A DNA stretch of 20,130 nt from Methanocorpusculum sp. MCE (GTDB taxonomy: Archaea > Halobacteriota > Methanomicrobia > Methanomicrobiales > Methanocorpusculaceae), in assembly GCA_003315675.1 (NCBI GenBank), contig NIZU01000090.1, forward strand, positions 1 to 20,130, written 5' to 3'. Positions 14,921-20,130 of the stretch are shown piece after piece. The first letter of the stretch is position 1; the number at the start of each line of letters is the position of its first letter. The position numbers and the translations under genes were made by a program. The notes below the pieces were generated by a model. That model saw nothing but the letters and a program-made list of their open reading frames with translations, was not told the origin of the DNA and searched no databases.

Positions 14921-16186
14921 TTAGATATTTTTCTGCAGAGCTTTTTCGACGATCTTTATTGCACAAAGGTCCCCGCACATCGAACAGGTTTCGCAGTCCC
15001 CGTCCCGGTCATGAATCTCTTTGGCGTGTCCGCCGAAAAGGGAGAGATCATACTGAGCCTGCCAGTCGAGATTCTTACGGGCCTCCGCCATCTTTGCCTG
15101 ACGGGGAAGTTCGACATCCCTGCGGCGGGAAAGGTCACCCACATGGGCAGCGACTTTGCAGACCCGGGTACCTTCGATGATATCATCGACATTGGGAAGA
15201 GCGAGATGCTCGGACGGAGAGACCATGCACAGGAAATCAGCTCCGGCACAGGCAGCAGTAGCTCCCCCTATCGCGCCCGTGATATGATCATACCCCGGAG
15301 CGATATCCGTAACCAGCGGACCTAAAAGATACAGCGGTGCATAATCCGTGATCTCCTTGATCATTTTCACATTGTAGGGAATCTCGTTGTAGTCAATGTG
15401 TCCAGGACCCTCGATCATCCGCTGAATCCCTTTGTCTTTGGCACGTCTGGCAAGTTTTCCAAGCGTCAGATACTCCTGGGATTTGGCAAGTTTGGTTGAG
15501 TCGACATAGGCTCCCGGACGCATACCGTCGCCAAGCGAGAGAGAGATTTCGTATTCGTCCAGAATCTCGAGAAGATAATCATATTCTTTATAGAGCGGGT
15601 TCTCCTCGCCGCTTGAAAGCATCATTGCCGTATGGAACGATCCTCCGCGTGACACGACCCCCATCACCCGGGGATCGAGAGTCAGGGCATCCACAACCTC
15701 CAGATTGACCCCGCAGTGAAGCGTCATGAAATCGACGCCCTGTTTTGCCTGATCGCGGATCACGGAAAACAGAATATCCGCCGTTAAGTCGACGACGTTT
15801 CCTGCACGGCGAACCGCTTCGTAGATTGGAACGGTCCCAACGGGGATCGCGAGTTTGAGTATCTCTTTTCTCATCGCGGGAAGATCGCCTCCCGTGGACA
15901 AATCCATTATGGCGTCGGCGCCGTTATCGATCGCAGCCTCTGCTTTCACCATCTCTTTTGCCGGATCGCAGGTGACGCCGGATGTTCCGATATTTACATT
16001 GATCTTGACGGTCGCCCCCTCGCCGATCACGCACGGTTTATATTCACGCGCCTCGTTTTTCAGGAGAATGGTCCGGCCCGCGATGATATTTCTGGACAGG
16101 GCCTCCGGCGTCATTCCCTCGGATTTTGCAGCCTCGACGATGCCGGATACATCCCCGTGAAGGCAGTTCTGGATGATGGAGTGCAT
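14921..16186 (-). CDS. thiC: Phosphomethylpyrimidine synthase (HMP-P synthase)
   Basis: ThiC (421 aa) is the radical-SAM enzyme that converts aminoimidazole ribotide to HMP phosphate for thiamine synthesis. Recognisable parts are KINVNIGTSG (about 61-70), ADAIMDLSTGGDLPAMRKEI, GTVPIYEAV, FMTLHCGVN, RGGSFHTAMM, MIEGPGHIDYNEIPYNV and LGPLVTDIAPGYDHITGAIG. The C-terminal cluster-binding motif reads CSMCGDLC (Cys401, 404 and 408, spacing x2 and x3), with a further Cys398. Length matches the shorter archaeal type without the N-terminal extension of bacterial ThiC. It is divergent from the MBL hydrolase across 80 bp. I looked for a TPP riboswitch in the leader and saw none. Confidence 0.95.
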   Translation of the reverse strand: MHSIIQNCLHGDVSGIVEAAKSEGMTPEALSRNIIAGRTILLKNEAREYKPCVIGEGATVKINVNIGTSGVTCDPAKEMVKAEAAIDNGADAIMDLSTGGDLPAMRKEILKLAIPVGTVPIYEAVRRAGNVVDLTADILFSVIRDQAKQGVDFMTLHCGVNLEVVDALTLDPRVMGVVSRGGSFHTAMMLSSGEENPLYKEYDYLLEILDEYEISLSLGDGMRPGAYVDSTKLAKSQEYLTLGKLARRAKDKGIQRMIEGPGHIDYNEIPYNVKMIKEITDYAPLYLLGPLVTDIAPGYDHITGAIGGATAACAGADFLCMVSPSEHLALPNVDDIIEGTRVCKVAAHVGDLSRRRDVELPRQAKMAEARKNLDWQAQYDLSLFGGHAKEIHDRDGDCETCSMCGDLCAIKIVEKALQKNI

Positions 16187-16266
16187 ATGTGAGTACCTAT
16201 TTGGTTTCCGTTCGCATTATAGGTTATACAAAGAAAGTTAAACATGAGTAGCTCAAATATCTGAGT

Positions 16267-16869
16267 ATGAGTGAATCGGTAATCTGGCTTTCAGGGATCT
16301 GCTGGAGAGCGAACTCCTATATCGCAGGAAACATCCTTGTCGATGCAGCCGTATCGGTTGATGCAGTACAACCATACAGAGAACAGATCGACACAATCGT
16401 CCTGACGCACGGACATTATGATCATATCGTAAATCTGGTTCGGCTCGCGGAGTTCTGTAATGCGAAGGTCATGATCGGCGAGTATGATCTGCCGTTTTTA
16501 TCCGATGCAAAACTCAGCCTCGCAAATCAGTTCGGAGAACAGCCGCCGAACTATCCGGCAGAAATCCTGAAAGACGGGGACAGGGTCGGAGACTTCACAG
16601 TGTATCACACGCCGGGACATACACAAGGGAGCATCTGCCTCTTTAGAGAAGCTGATGGAGCTTTAATCGCCGGCGACACGATCTTTTCAAACGGGTCGTT
16701 CGGGCGCTACGATCTGCCGACGGGAAACCATGCGCAGCTGGTCAGCTCGATCAACAGACTCGCAGAACTGCCGGTGGAGTCACTTTGGCCCGGACATGAG
16801 ATGCCAGTCGTAACCGACGCAAAACGCCATGTTCTCCTGTCGAAATACGATGTTGTACGATATGGATAA
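16267..16869 (+). CDS. MBL-fold (glyoxalase II-like) metallohydrolase, 200 aa
   Basis: The metal-binding signature THGHYDH (His48, His50, Asp52, His53) is followed by TPGHT (His118), AGD (Asp137) and PGHE (His177). These are the full set of ligands for a binuclear metal site of the glyoxalase II-like metallo-beta-lactamase group. It is a compact cytoplasmic protein. The substrate is unknown; small thioesters or similar compounds are usual for the group. A TATA-like GTTATACA lies about 40 bp upstream in the 80-bp gap shared with thiC. Its stop overlaps the start of the next gene by 8 bases (ATGGATAA), indicating a two-gene operon. Confidence 0.9.
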   Translation: MSESVIWLSGICWRANSYIAGNILVDAAVSVDAVQPYREQIDTIVLTHGHYDHIVNLVRLAEFCNAKVMIGEYDLPFLSDAKLSLANQFGEQPPNYPAEILKDGDRVGDFTVYHTPGHTQGSICLFREADGALIAGDTIFSNGSFGRYDLPTGNHAQLVSSINRLAELPVESLWPGHEMPVVTDAKRHVLLSKYDVVRYG

Positions 16870-17296
16870 AGGCATTTACTGTCTTATCCTCGAATGTGCC
16901 GAACCCTGCACGGTCAAAATCGGGGCGCTGGGGCCAACAGAATTCCAAAAAGGCTGGTATCTGTATGCCGGCTCGGCGCTTGGTTCGGGCGGACTCTCCA
17001 GAGTCTCCCGGCACATTCGGTTTTTCCGGGAACGATACCGGAAACCGAAATGGCACATCGATTATCTGATGGCGGCGGATGAAATCACCATTTCAGGAGT
17101 TATCTGCGCAAAAACCGAAGAGCGCCTGGAGTGCACTCTCGCAAAAAACATCGGTGGAGTATGCACGGCAGATTTCGGCTGCTCGGACTGTTCCTGTGCA
17201 TCGCACCTTTTCTACCGAAAAGACTCGCCGGAGACGGAAGTCGTCCGTGCTTTTGAAAGAACGGGGCTTGTGCCGATCTATCATCTAATCCGGTAA
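16862..17296 (+). CDS. DUF123 family protein (GIY-YIG-like), 144 aa
   Basis: The protein MDKGIYCLILECAEPCTVKI then GALGPTEFQKGWYLYAGSAL belongs to the DUF123 family of archaeal proteins related to the GIY-YIG nuclease fold. YCLIL and GWYLYAGSAL match the two signature strands, followed by RHIRFFRERYRKPKWHIDYLM. In some archaea this domain is fused or linked to endonuclease III, so a DNA repair role has been suggested. The cysteine group FGCSDCSCASHLF is also typical. I chose ATG 16862; in-frame ATGs at 16829 and 16850 would only add residues overlapping the hydrolase gene. The 3' end overlaps the convergent TetR gene by 16 bp. Confidence 0.85.
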   Translation: MDKGIYCLILECAEPCTVKIGALGPTEFQKGWYLYAGSALGSGGLSRVSRHIRFFRERYRKPKWHIDYLMAADEITISGVICAKTEERLECTLAKNIGGVCTADFGCSDCSCASHLFYRKDSPETEVVRAFERTGLVPIYHLIR

Positions 17297-17874
17297 GGAG
17301 AAAGAAGACTGATTTTTAAAATGATCCGGGCGATCTCCTCCGGGGGCTCCCGTTCCGGTTTCTCTTTCTGGATCCAGGTCAGAAACACATTGAAATGGGA
17401 TGCGTTGATGTACGCCAGAAGATAATCGAGCGGGACGGAAAAACTATCCTGCAAAGCCACCGTCACGAGTTTTTCCGCAAAAACATCATGCCAGAGACGG
17501 TCTTTGAGTCTGCTCTGGAACGAACAGGAGCCTTTCTCTCCGAAAAGCGCCCGCATAATCAGGATGTTCTCTTCGAAATACGTGAAGAGAGCCACGACCG
17601 TTTTCGTAAGCGTGCGCCCCTCGGTCAGCGGAAACACCTCTCCCCGGATGATTTCCCGGAGATTGGTGCCGATCTCGATCTCGAACGACTCGAGAAGATC
17701 ATACTTGTCCTTATAATGCAGATAAAAGGTTCCCCTGCCGATATCGGCGGCATCGACGATATCTTTGACGGAAAGTTCGTCAAATCCTTTTTCCGCCACG
17801 AGATCTATGAAAGCGGAACGGATCGCCCGTTCGGTTTTCACAAACCTCCGGTCTCTCTGAGTCTGGTCTGTCAT
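17281..17874 (-). CDS. TetR/AcrR-family transcriptional regulator, 197 aa
   Basis: The N-terminal HTH is clear: KTERAIRSAFIDLVAEKGFD then ELSVKDIVDAADIGRGTFYL, with the characteristic TFYLHYKDKYDLL recognition helix and linker. The C-terminal ligand domain (about 80-197) is helical and not otherwise identifiable. I chose the ATG at 17874; the frame is open upstream to 17970 but that part overlaps the end of the F420 reductase gene. It lies 73 bp downstream of that gene on the same strand, so it may be co-transcribed with it or have its own promoter near 17888-17901. TetR proteins are less common in methanogens than in bacteria, so transfer is possible. The target is unknown. Confidence 0.9.
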   Translation of the reverse strand: MTDQTQRDRRFVKTERAIRSAFIDLVAEKGFDELSVKDIVDAADIGRGTFYLHYKDKYDLLESFEIEIGTNLREIIRGEVFPLTEGRTLTKTVVALFTYFEENILIMRALFGEKGSCSFQSRLKDRLWHDVFAEKLVTVALQDSFSVPLDYLLAYINASHFNVFLTWIQKEKPEREPPEEIARIILKISLLSPYRIR

Positions 17875-17887
17875 AAGGATATCATAC

Positions 17888-17901
17888 TGCACATATCTGC
17901 A
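17888..17901. promoter_or_regulatory. Near-palindrome upstream of the TetR gene, possible operator
   Basis: TGCACATATCTGCA is palindromic at 12 of 14 positions and begins 14 bases upstream of the TetR start, covering a TATA-like ATAT. TetR repressors usually bind such sites at their own promoter. Confidence 0.35.
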
Positions 17902-17947
17902 GGGAAGTTGATCGACACACGAAACACACTGCTGAAAGGATGCTGTT

Positions 17948-18652
17948 CTACCGGAAGTACACCCCGACATCCTTCAGGCCGTTTCTCATGGCAAGGGTAA
18001 TGACGAGCGGAGTGATGCTCTCGATGGTCGCAGCACAAGCAAGCGGGCCGGCATCCAGCGGAACGAGTTTTGATACGCTCTCGACAAGATCCATAACAAT
18101 CCGTTTTGCTTCCTCATCATCCCCGCAGACACAGACGGAGTAATCAAGTTCCTCATCAAGCTCCATCCATTTGCCGGAGGCGACATTGTTGAAGGCGGTC
18201 GTGAGTTTTGCCGATGCCGGAAGCATCTTTTTTATCGCTAGAGCGGCCGAACCTTCTGCAGGCCGGTCCGGCAGGCAGTACTTCTCTTTAGGGAAACGGA
18301 GCATCGGATTGATCAGCGAAACCACGATCTTATTCTCGAACACGGATTTCCCGATGGTTTCTATGGTCGATTCGATATTATCGAACGGGACGGAGAGGAT
18401 AATAATGTCTGCATCGCACACGCTTGCATTCGACCCTCCGCTGCACGCTCCGCCGATCTCGCATTTACGCTCGGCCAGGCAGCAGGTCACGCCGTCGGCT
18501 GCAGTTGCCGCTTTTGCCGGATCGCGTGATCCAAGCGAGACATCGTATTTGCCGCTGATACAGATACGGCGGGCAAGACCCTCACCTATATTGCCGGTTC
18601 CGCCGATAATTCCAACTCTATACCGGGTTGCATTTTTTTCCATTTCGGTCAT
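17948..18652 (-). CDS. fno: NADPH-dependent F420 reductase (F420H2:NADP+ oxidoreductase)
   Basis: The enzyme (234 aa) transfers hydride between reduced coenzyme F420 and NADP+, supplying NADPH in methanogens. The N-terminal Rossmann motif GIIGGTGNIGEGLARR (14-29) is followed by SLGSRDPAKA, whose Ser-Arg holds the NADP 2'-phosphate. ILSVPFDNI and VVSLINPM match the family, as does KLTTAFNNVASGKW. The segment at residues 57-79 is unusually cysteine-rich (Cys57, 58, 64, 70, 79). I chose ATG 18652, with a GTGGTG about six bases upstream; GTG 18664 and ATG 18643 are alternatives. A TATA box lies about 60 bp upstream. The TetR gene follows on the same strand. Confidence 0.93.
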   Translation of the reverse strand: MTEMEKNATRYRVGIIGGTGNIGEGLARRICISGKYDVSLGSRDPAKAATAADGVTCCLAERKCEIGGACSGGSNASVCDADIIILSVPFDNIESTIETIGKSVFENKIVVSLINPMLRFPKEKYCLPDRPAEGSAALAIKKMLPASAKLTTAFNNVASGKWMELDEELDYSVCVCGDDEEAKRIVMDLVESVSKLVPLDAGPLACAATIESITPLVITLAMRNGLKDVGVYFR

Positions 18653-18710
18653 GAATAACACCACTACATTTCACGCCAGGGATTCTGACATGATGTTCAT
18701 TAGTCTCACA

Positions 18711-18719
18711 TAGATATAT
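18711..18719 (-). promoter_or_regulatory. TATA box of the F420 reductase gene
   Basis: On the minus strand the sequence reads ATATATCTA, a good archaeal TATA box, about 60 bp upstream of the chosen ATG at 18652. Confidence 0.5.
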
Positions 18720-18833
18720 TAGCTTTCCGGCATGAAACGCAAAAGACGCAGCTTGCGAAAGCGCCAATACGCGAAGTTTCGGTTTTTCCTGATTTTTGAC
18801 GAGATTCTTCAGTAAACCCCAACACCAAAAGAA

Positions 18834-18846
18834 GGTATTCAATACC
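18834..18846. promoter_or_regulatory. 13-bp palindrome GGTATT-C-AATACC
   Basis: This perfect palindrome lies 9 bases upstream of a TATA-like ATTTAT (18856-18861). A promoter there would read rightward into the IS and, before the IS arrived, into the gene starting at 20015. An operator role is inferred from position only. Confidence 0.4.
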
Positions 18847-18851
18847 ATAGA

Positions 18852-18861
18852 AAGTATTTAT
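18852..18861 (+). promoter_or_regulatory. Possible TATA box of the gene now downstream of the IS
   Basis: AAGTATTTAT with a purine-rich upstream stretch could be a TATA box, with a start near 18884. The IS terminus is at 18895, so the insertion would fall inside the leader of the original transcript. Confidence 0.35.
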
Positions 18862-18923
18862 CCCCCCACCCACAACCTATTAAGAATAAAAATAAGAGAA
18901 TTTCTAACAACCTTTTTTTTGAC

Positions 18924-18937
18924 AGAAAGTACTTTCT
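18924..18937. repeat. 14-bp perfect palindrome in the IS 5' region (copy 2)
   Basis: AGAAAGTACTTTCT is identical to the one at 229-242, located 23 bases before the transposase start. Confidence 0.6.
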
Positions 18938-18959
18938 TTTCGTACGTTGAGTAGTATGT

Positions 18960-19238
18960 ATGGGGACTTTCAGCAGCTTTGGTCTCAACCAGGCATATCA
19001 CGAACGTTATGAAAAACTTGGCGACCGTCTCTCCGACGTTGGTAAAACACTTGATTGGGATGTGTTTCGCCCTCTTCTTGAATCCATGTATGCAAATAAA
19101 TCCGGCAAGGGTGGTCATCCCAATGTCGATGTCATACTTATGTTCAAGATTCAGCTTCTGGAAGTCTGGTATAATCTGTCTGATCTCGCCGTTGAACGTG
19201 AAATTTATGATCGTCTTTCTTTTTGGCATGGTAAGTGA
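18960..19238 (+). CDS. IS5-like transposase, N-terminal half (DUF772-type domain)
   Basis: These 92 residues (MGTFSSFGLNQAYHERYEKL and onward) contain the NVDVILMFKIQLLEVWYNLS stretch typical of the domain before the DDE region in IS5-family transposases. The family sequence is normal up to DRLSFWH at 19229. There the frame enters a hairpin-bearing stretch and stops at TGA 19236-19238. The next frame starts at an overlapping GTG (GTGA). By comparison with the family one would expect something like SFWHFLGCPD in one frame. Confidence 0.85.
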   Translation: MGTFSSFGLNQAYHERYEKLGDRLSDVGKTLDWDVFRPLLESMYANKSGKGGHPNVDVILMFKIQLLEVWYNLSDLAVEREIYDRLSFWHGK

Positions 19239-19282
19239 GGGCGTTAGCCCGAAACGGTGAGCAAGATTCGATCTTGCGAACT
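19230..19282. other. About 50-bp hairpin-bearing insert splitting the transposase
   Basis: Between SFWH (ending 19229) and LGCPD (from 19283) lie about 50 extra bases that family comparison does not explain. They hold two perfect hairpins: GGGC-GTTA-GCCC (19239-19250) and GCAAGAT-TCG-ATCTTGC (19261-19277). From memory this resembles the structured 3' end of IS200/IS605-type tnpB/omega-RNA elements, but I could not verify this. The exact borders and any target duplication are not determined. Confidence 0.5.
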
Positions 19283-19951
19283 CTTGGGTGTCCTGACAAA
19301 ATACCCGACAATTCAACGATCTGGTTATTTCGGGAGCGCATGTCCGAATCAGGCGTTGATACAGTGGTCTGGCAGGAGTTTCAGAGACAACTTGACCTGA
19401 AAGGTCTGAAAATTGAACAAGGTATGATTCAGGATGCAACGTTTGTGTATGCTGAACCCGGTCATTGTAAGAAAGACACGCCGCGAGGAGATCAGGCAAA
19501 AACACGACGGGATAAAGATGGAAAAATCATGTCCAAGAACGGCAAAATGCACTATGGCTATAAACTTCATACCATCATGGATACGACGCACGATCTTATT
19601 CGACGCATTGAAACCACCACGGCAAATGTTCATGATAGTCAGGTGGACCTCTCAGAAAAAGGAGAAGTGGTCTATCGGGATCGGGGATATCAGGGAGCAA
19701 AATGCAAGGGATATAGTGCCACAATGAAAAGGGGAGCGAGAGGGCATCCCATTGGCATACGAGATAAACTGAGAAATCTGCGAATAAGTAGGAAGAGATC
19801 CAAGGGCGAGAGACCCTATGTAGTGATCAAAAATATCTTTCATGCAGGGTTGGTAAAGGTAACAACGCTGCAAAGAGTACGAGTGAAAAATATGCTGGCT
19901 GCATTTTGTTATAATATCTATCAGGTGAAAACGATTCAAAACAGAGTGTAA
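19235..19951 (+). CDS. IS5-like transposase, DDE catalytic half
   Basis: From GTG 19235 there are 238 residues, but the first 17 come from the hairpin insert; homology starts at LGCPDKIPDNSTIWLFRERM. The catalytic triad is visible: Asp67 (IQDATFV), Asp149 (VYRDRGYQGAK) and Glu192 (KGERPYVVIKNIF). The segment DKDGKIMSKNGKMHYGYKLH is characteristic of the family. It is separated from the N-terminal half by a frame change, so transposition would need translational coupling at GTGA, a frameshift, or a second intact copy acting in trans. Confidence 0.85.
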   Translation: MRALARNGEQDSILRTLGCPDKIPDNSTIWLFRERMSESGVDTVVWQEFQRQLDLKGLKIEQGMIQDATFVYAEPGHCKKDTPRGDQAKTRRDKDGKIMSKNGKMHYGYKLHTIMDTTHDLIRRIETTTANVHDSQVDLSEKGEVVYRDRGYQGAKCKGYSATMKRGARGHPIGIRDKLRNLRISRKRSKGERPYVVIKNIFHAGLVKVTTLQRVRVKNMLAAFCYNIYQVKTIQNRV

Positions 19952-20014
19952 ATTTAAAAAAAAAACGTCAAGGAATAATGGGTATTCTTCTTTTTTTGGG
20001 GGGGGTGAGGGGGT

Positions 20015-20130
20015 ATGGATGTAGCCAATCTCCTATACATGACATCCCAGGAAAACATGGAAAAACGCCTCGAAGAACTCGAACGCGACTATGCCGACCT
20101 CATGGAACGGGTCCGCGACCTCGAACTCCA
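20015..20130 (+). CDS. Start of a coiled-coil protein gene (partial, continues beyond window end)
   Basis: ATG 20015 opens MDVANLLYMTSQENMEKRLE followed by ELERDYADLMERVRDLEL. From residue 15 on it is a heptad-patterned, charged helix, so probably a coiled coil. GGTGA (20004-20008) is six bases upstream, a good ribosome site. An in-frame ATG at 20039 is an alternative start. The gene begins about 25 bp after the end of the IS and next to T7 and G8 tracts. Function is not recognisable from 38 residues. Confidence 0.55.
   Translation, partial: MDVANLLYMTSQENMEKRLEELERDYADLMERVRDLEL

Larger units (their letters stand above)
18895..19990 (+). mobile_element. IS5-like insertion sequence, copy 2 (right end approximate)
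   Basis: The left terminus is fixed by the abrupt end of identity with copy 1 (18895 against 270). The right terminus is only approximate: about 19983-19990, where the complement of GGTATTCTT weakly mirrors the left end (about 11 of 19 matching bases). No target duplication could be confirmed. Inside are a 14-bp palindrome (18924-18937) and two overlapping transposase reading frames. Copy 1 and copy 2 point in opposite, outward directions. Confidence 0.85.

Noticed and set aside
16187..16266. Possible TPP riboswitch upstream of thiC
   Set aside because: Only 80 bp lie between the divergent genes, and I see no conserved TPP-box sequence on the thiC strand.
17875..17970. 32-codon upstream extension of the TetR gene
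   Set aside because: It overlaps the 3' end of the F420 reductase gene, and TetR proteins normally begin shortly before the HTH, as they do from ATG 17874.
18618..18848. Minus-strand 76-codon frame upstream of the F420 reductase gene
   Set aside because: It runs through the reductase promoter and start region in another frame and has no ribosome site or recognisable protein.
18858..19505. Minus-strand open frame of 215 codons across IS copy 2
   Set aside because: It is antisense to the transposase, which has visible DDE residues; the frame has no protein similarity.
18862..20013. C6-A-C3 tract left of the IS could pair with the G-rich tract right of it, forming a hairpin over the ribosome site if the IS were absent
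   Set aside because: The pairing is between low-complexity tracts, and the C tract lies upstream of the predicted transcription start, so it would not be in the mRNA.
1..20130. CRISPR array, tRNA or rRNA genes
   Set aside because: No regularly spaced repeats and no cloverleaf or rRNA-like sequences were seen on reading through.

Overview
The window looks like a chromosomal segment of a mesophilic methanogenic euryarchaeon, most probably order Methanomicrobiales and a Methanocorpusculum-like genome. The evidence is a group II chaperonin (thermosome), a pyruvoyl-dependent arginine decarboxylase, a short archaeal-type ThiC, a class II ribonucleotide reductase, an NADPH:F420 reductase, DUF1628-type pilins, an archaeal HTH-multi-PAS regulator and TATA-box promoters. 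The genus is an inference from gene content and protein style; no rRNA or methanogenesis operon is present to fix it.

Layout. Bases 1-270 are the 5' end of an IS5-like insertion sequence pointing left. It is joined to the C-terminal two-thirds of a type IV pilus/archaeal secretion ATPase (271-1274), whose N-terminal part is missing. Next come a TadC/GspF-like membrane platform gene broken by two single-base homopolymer frameshifts (1281-3050), and three intact pilin-like genes with ATGA overlaps (3059-4643). A gene-poor stretch of about 400 bp precedes the thermosome (5073-6719) with a clear TATA box. A GTG-started protein of unknown function with a SHOCT-like tail follows (6827-7867). Convergent to it is the class II RNR (7966-10176, minus strand). 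Divergent from RNR are arginine decarboxylase (10358-10858) and purF (10893-12296).

A 468-bp intergenic region rich in hairpins separates purF from a 716-aa HTH-PAS sensor-regulator (12765-14915). This gene is convergent with thiC (14921-16186, minus). Then come an MBL-fold hydrolase overlapping a DUF123 protein (16267-17296, plus), and on the minus strand the F420 reductase followed by a TetR-family regulator (18652 down to 17281). From 18895 to about 19990 lies a second IS copy pointing right. Its transposase is split by a roughly 50-bp hairpin-bearing insert. The start of a coiled-coil gene (20015) runs off the window.

How it fits together. Most genes are housekeeping: protein folding, dNTP, purine, thiamine and polyamine synthesis, and redox. 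The accessory part is the pilus/secretion cluster at the left, which appears to have lost its motor and platform genes but kept three pilin genes. The two IS ends are nearly identical and inverted, bracketing 18.6 kb. That makes the segment prone to inversion, or possibly the product of one. The best places for something new are the hairpin-rich purF/HTH-PAS intergenic region, the small hairpin insert inside the transposase, and the surviving pilin trio. I found no clear evidence of a wholly new multi-gene system.
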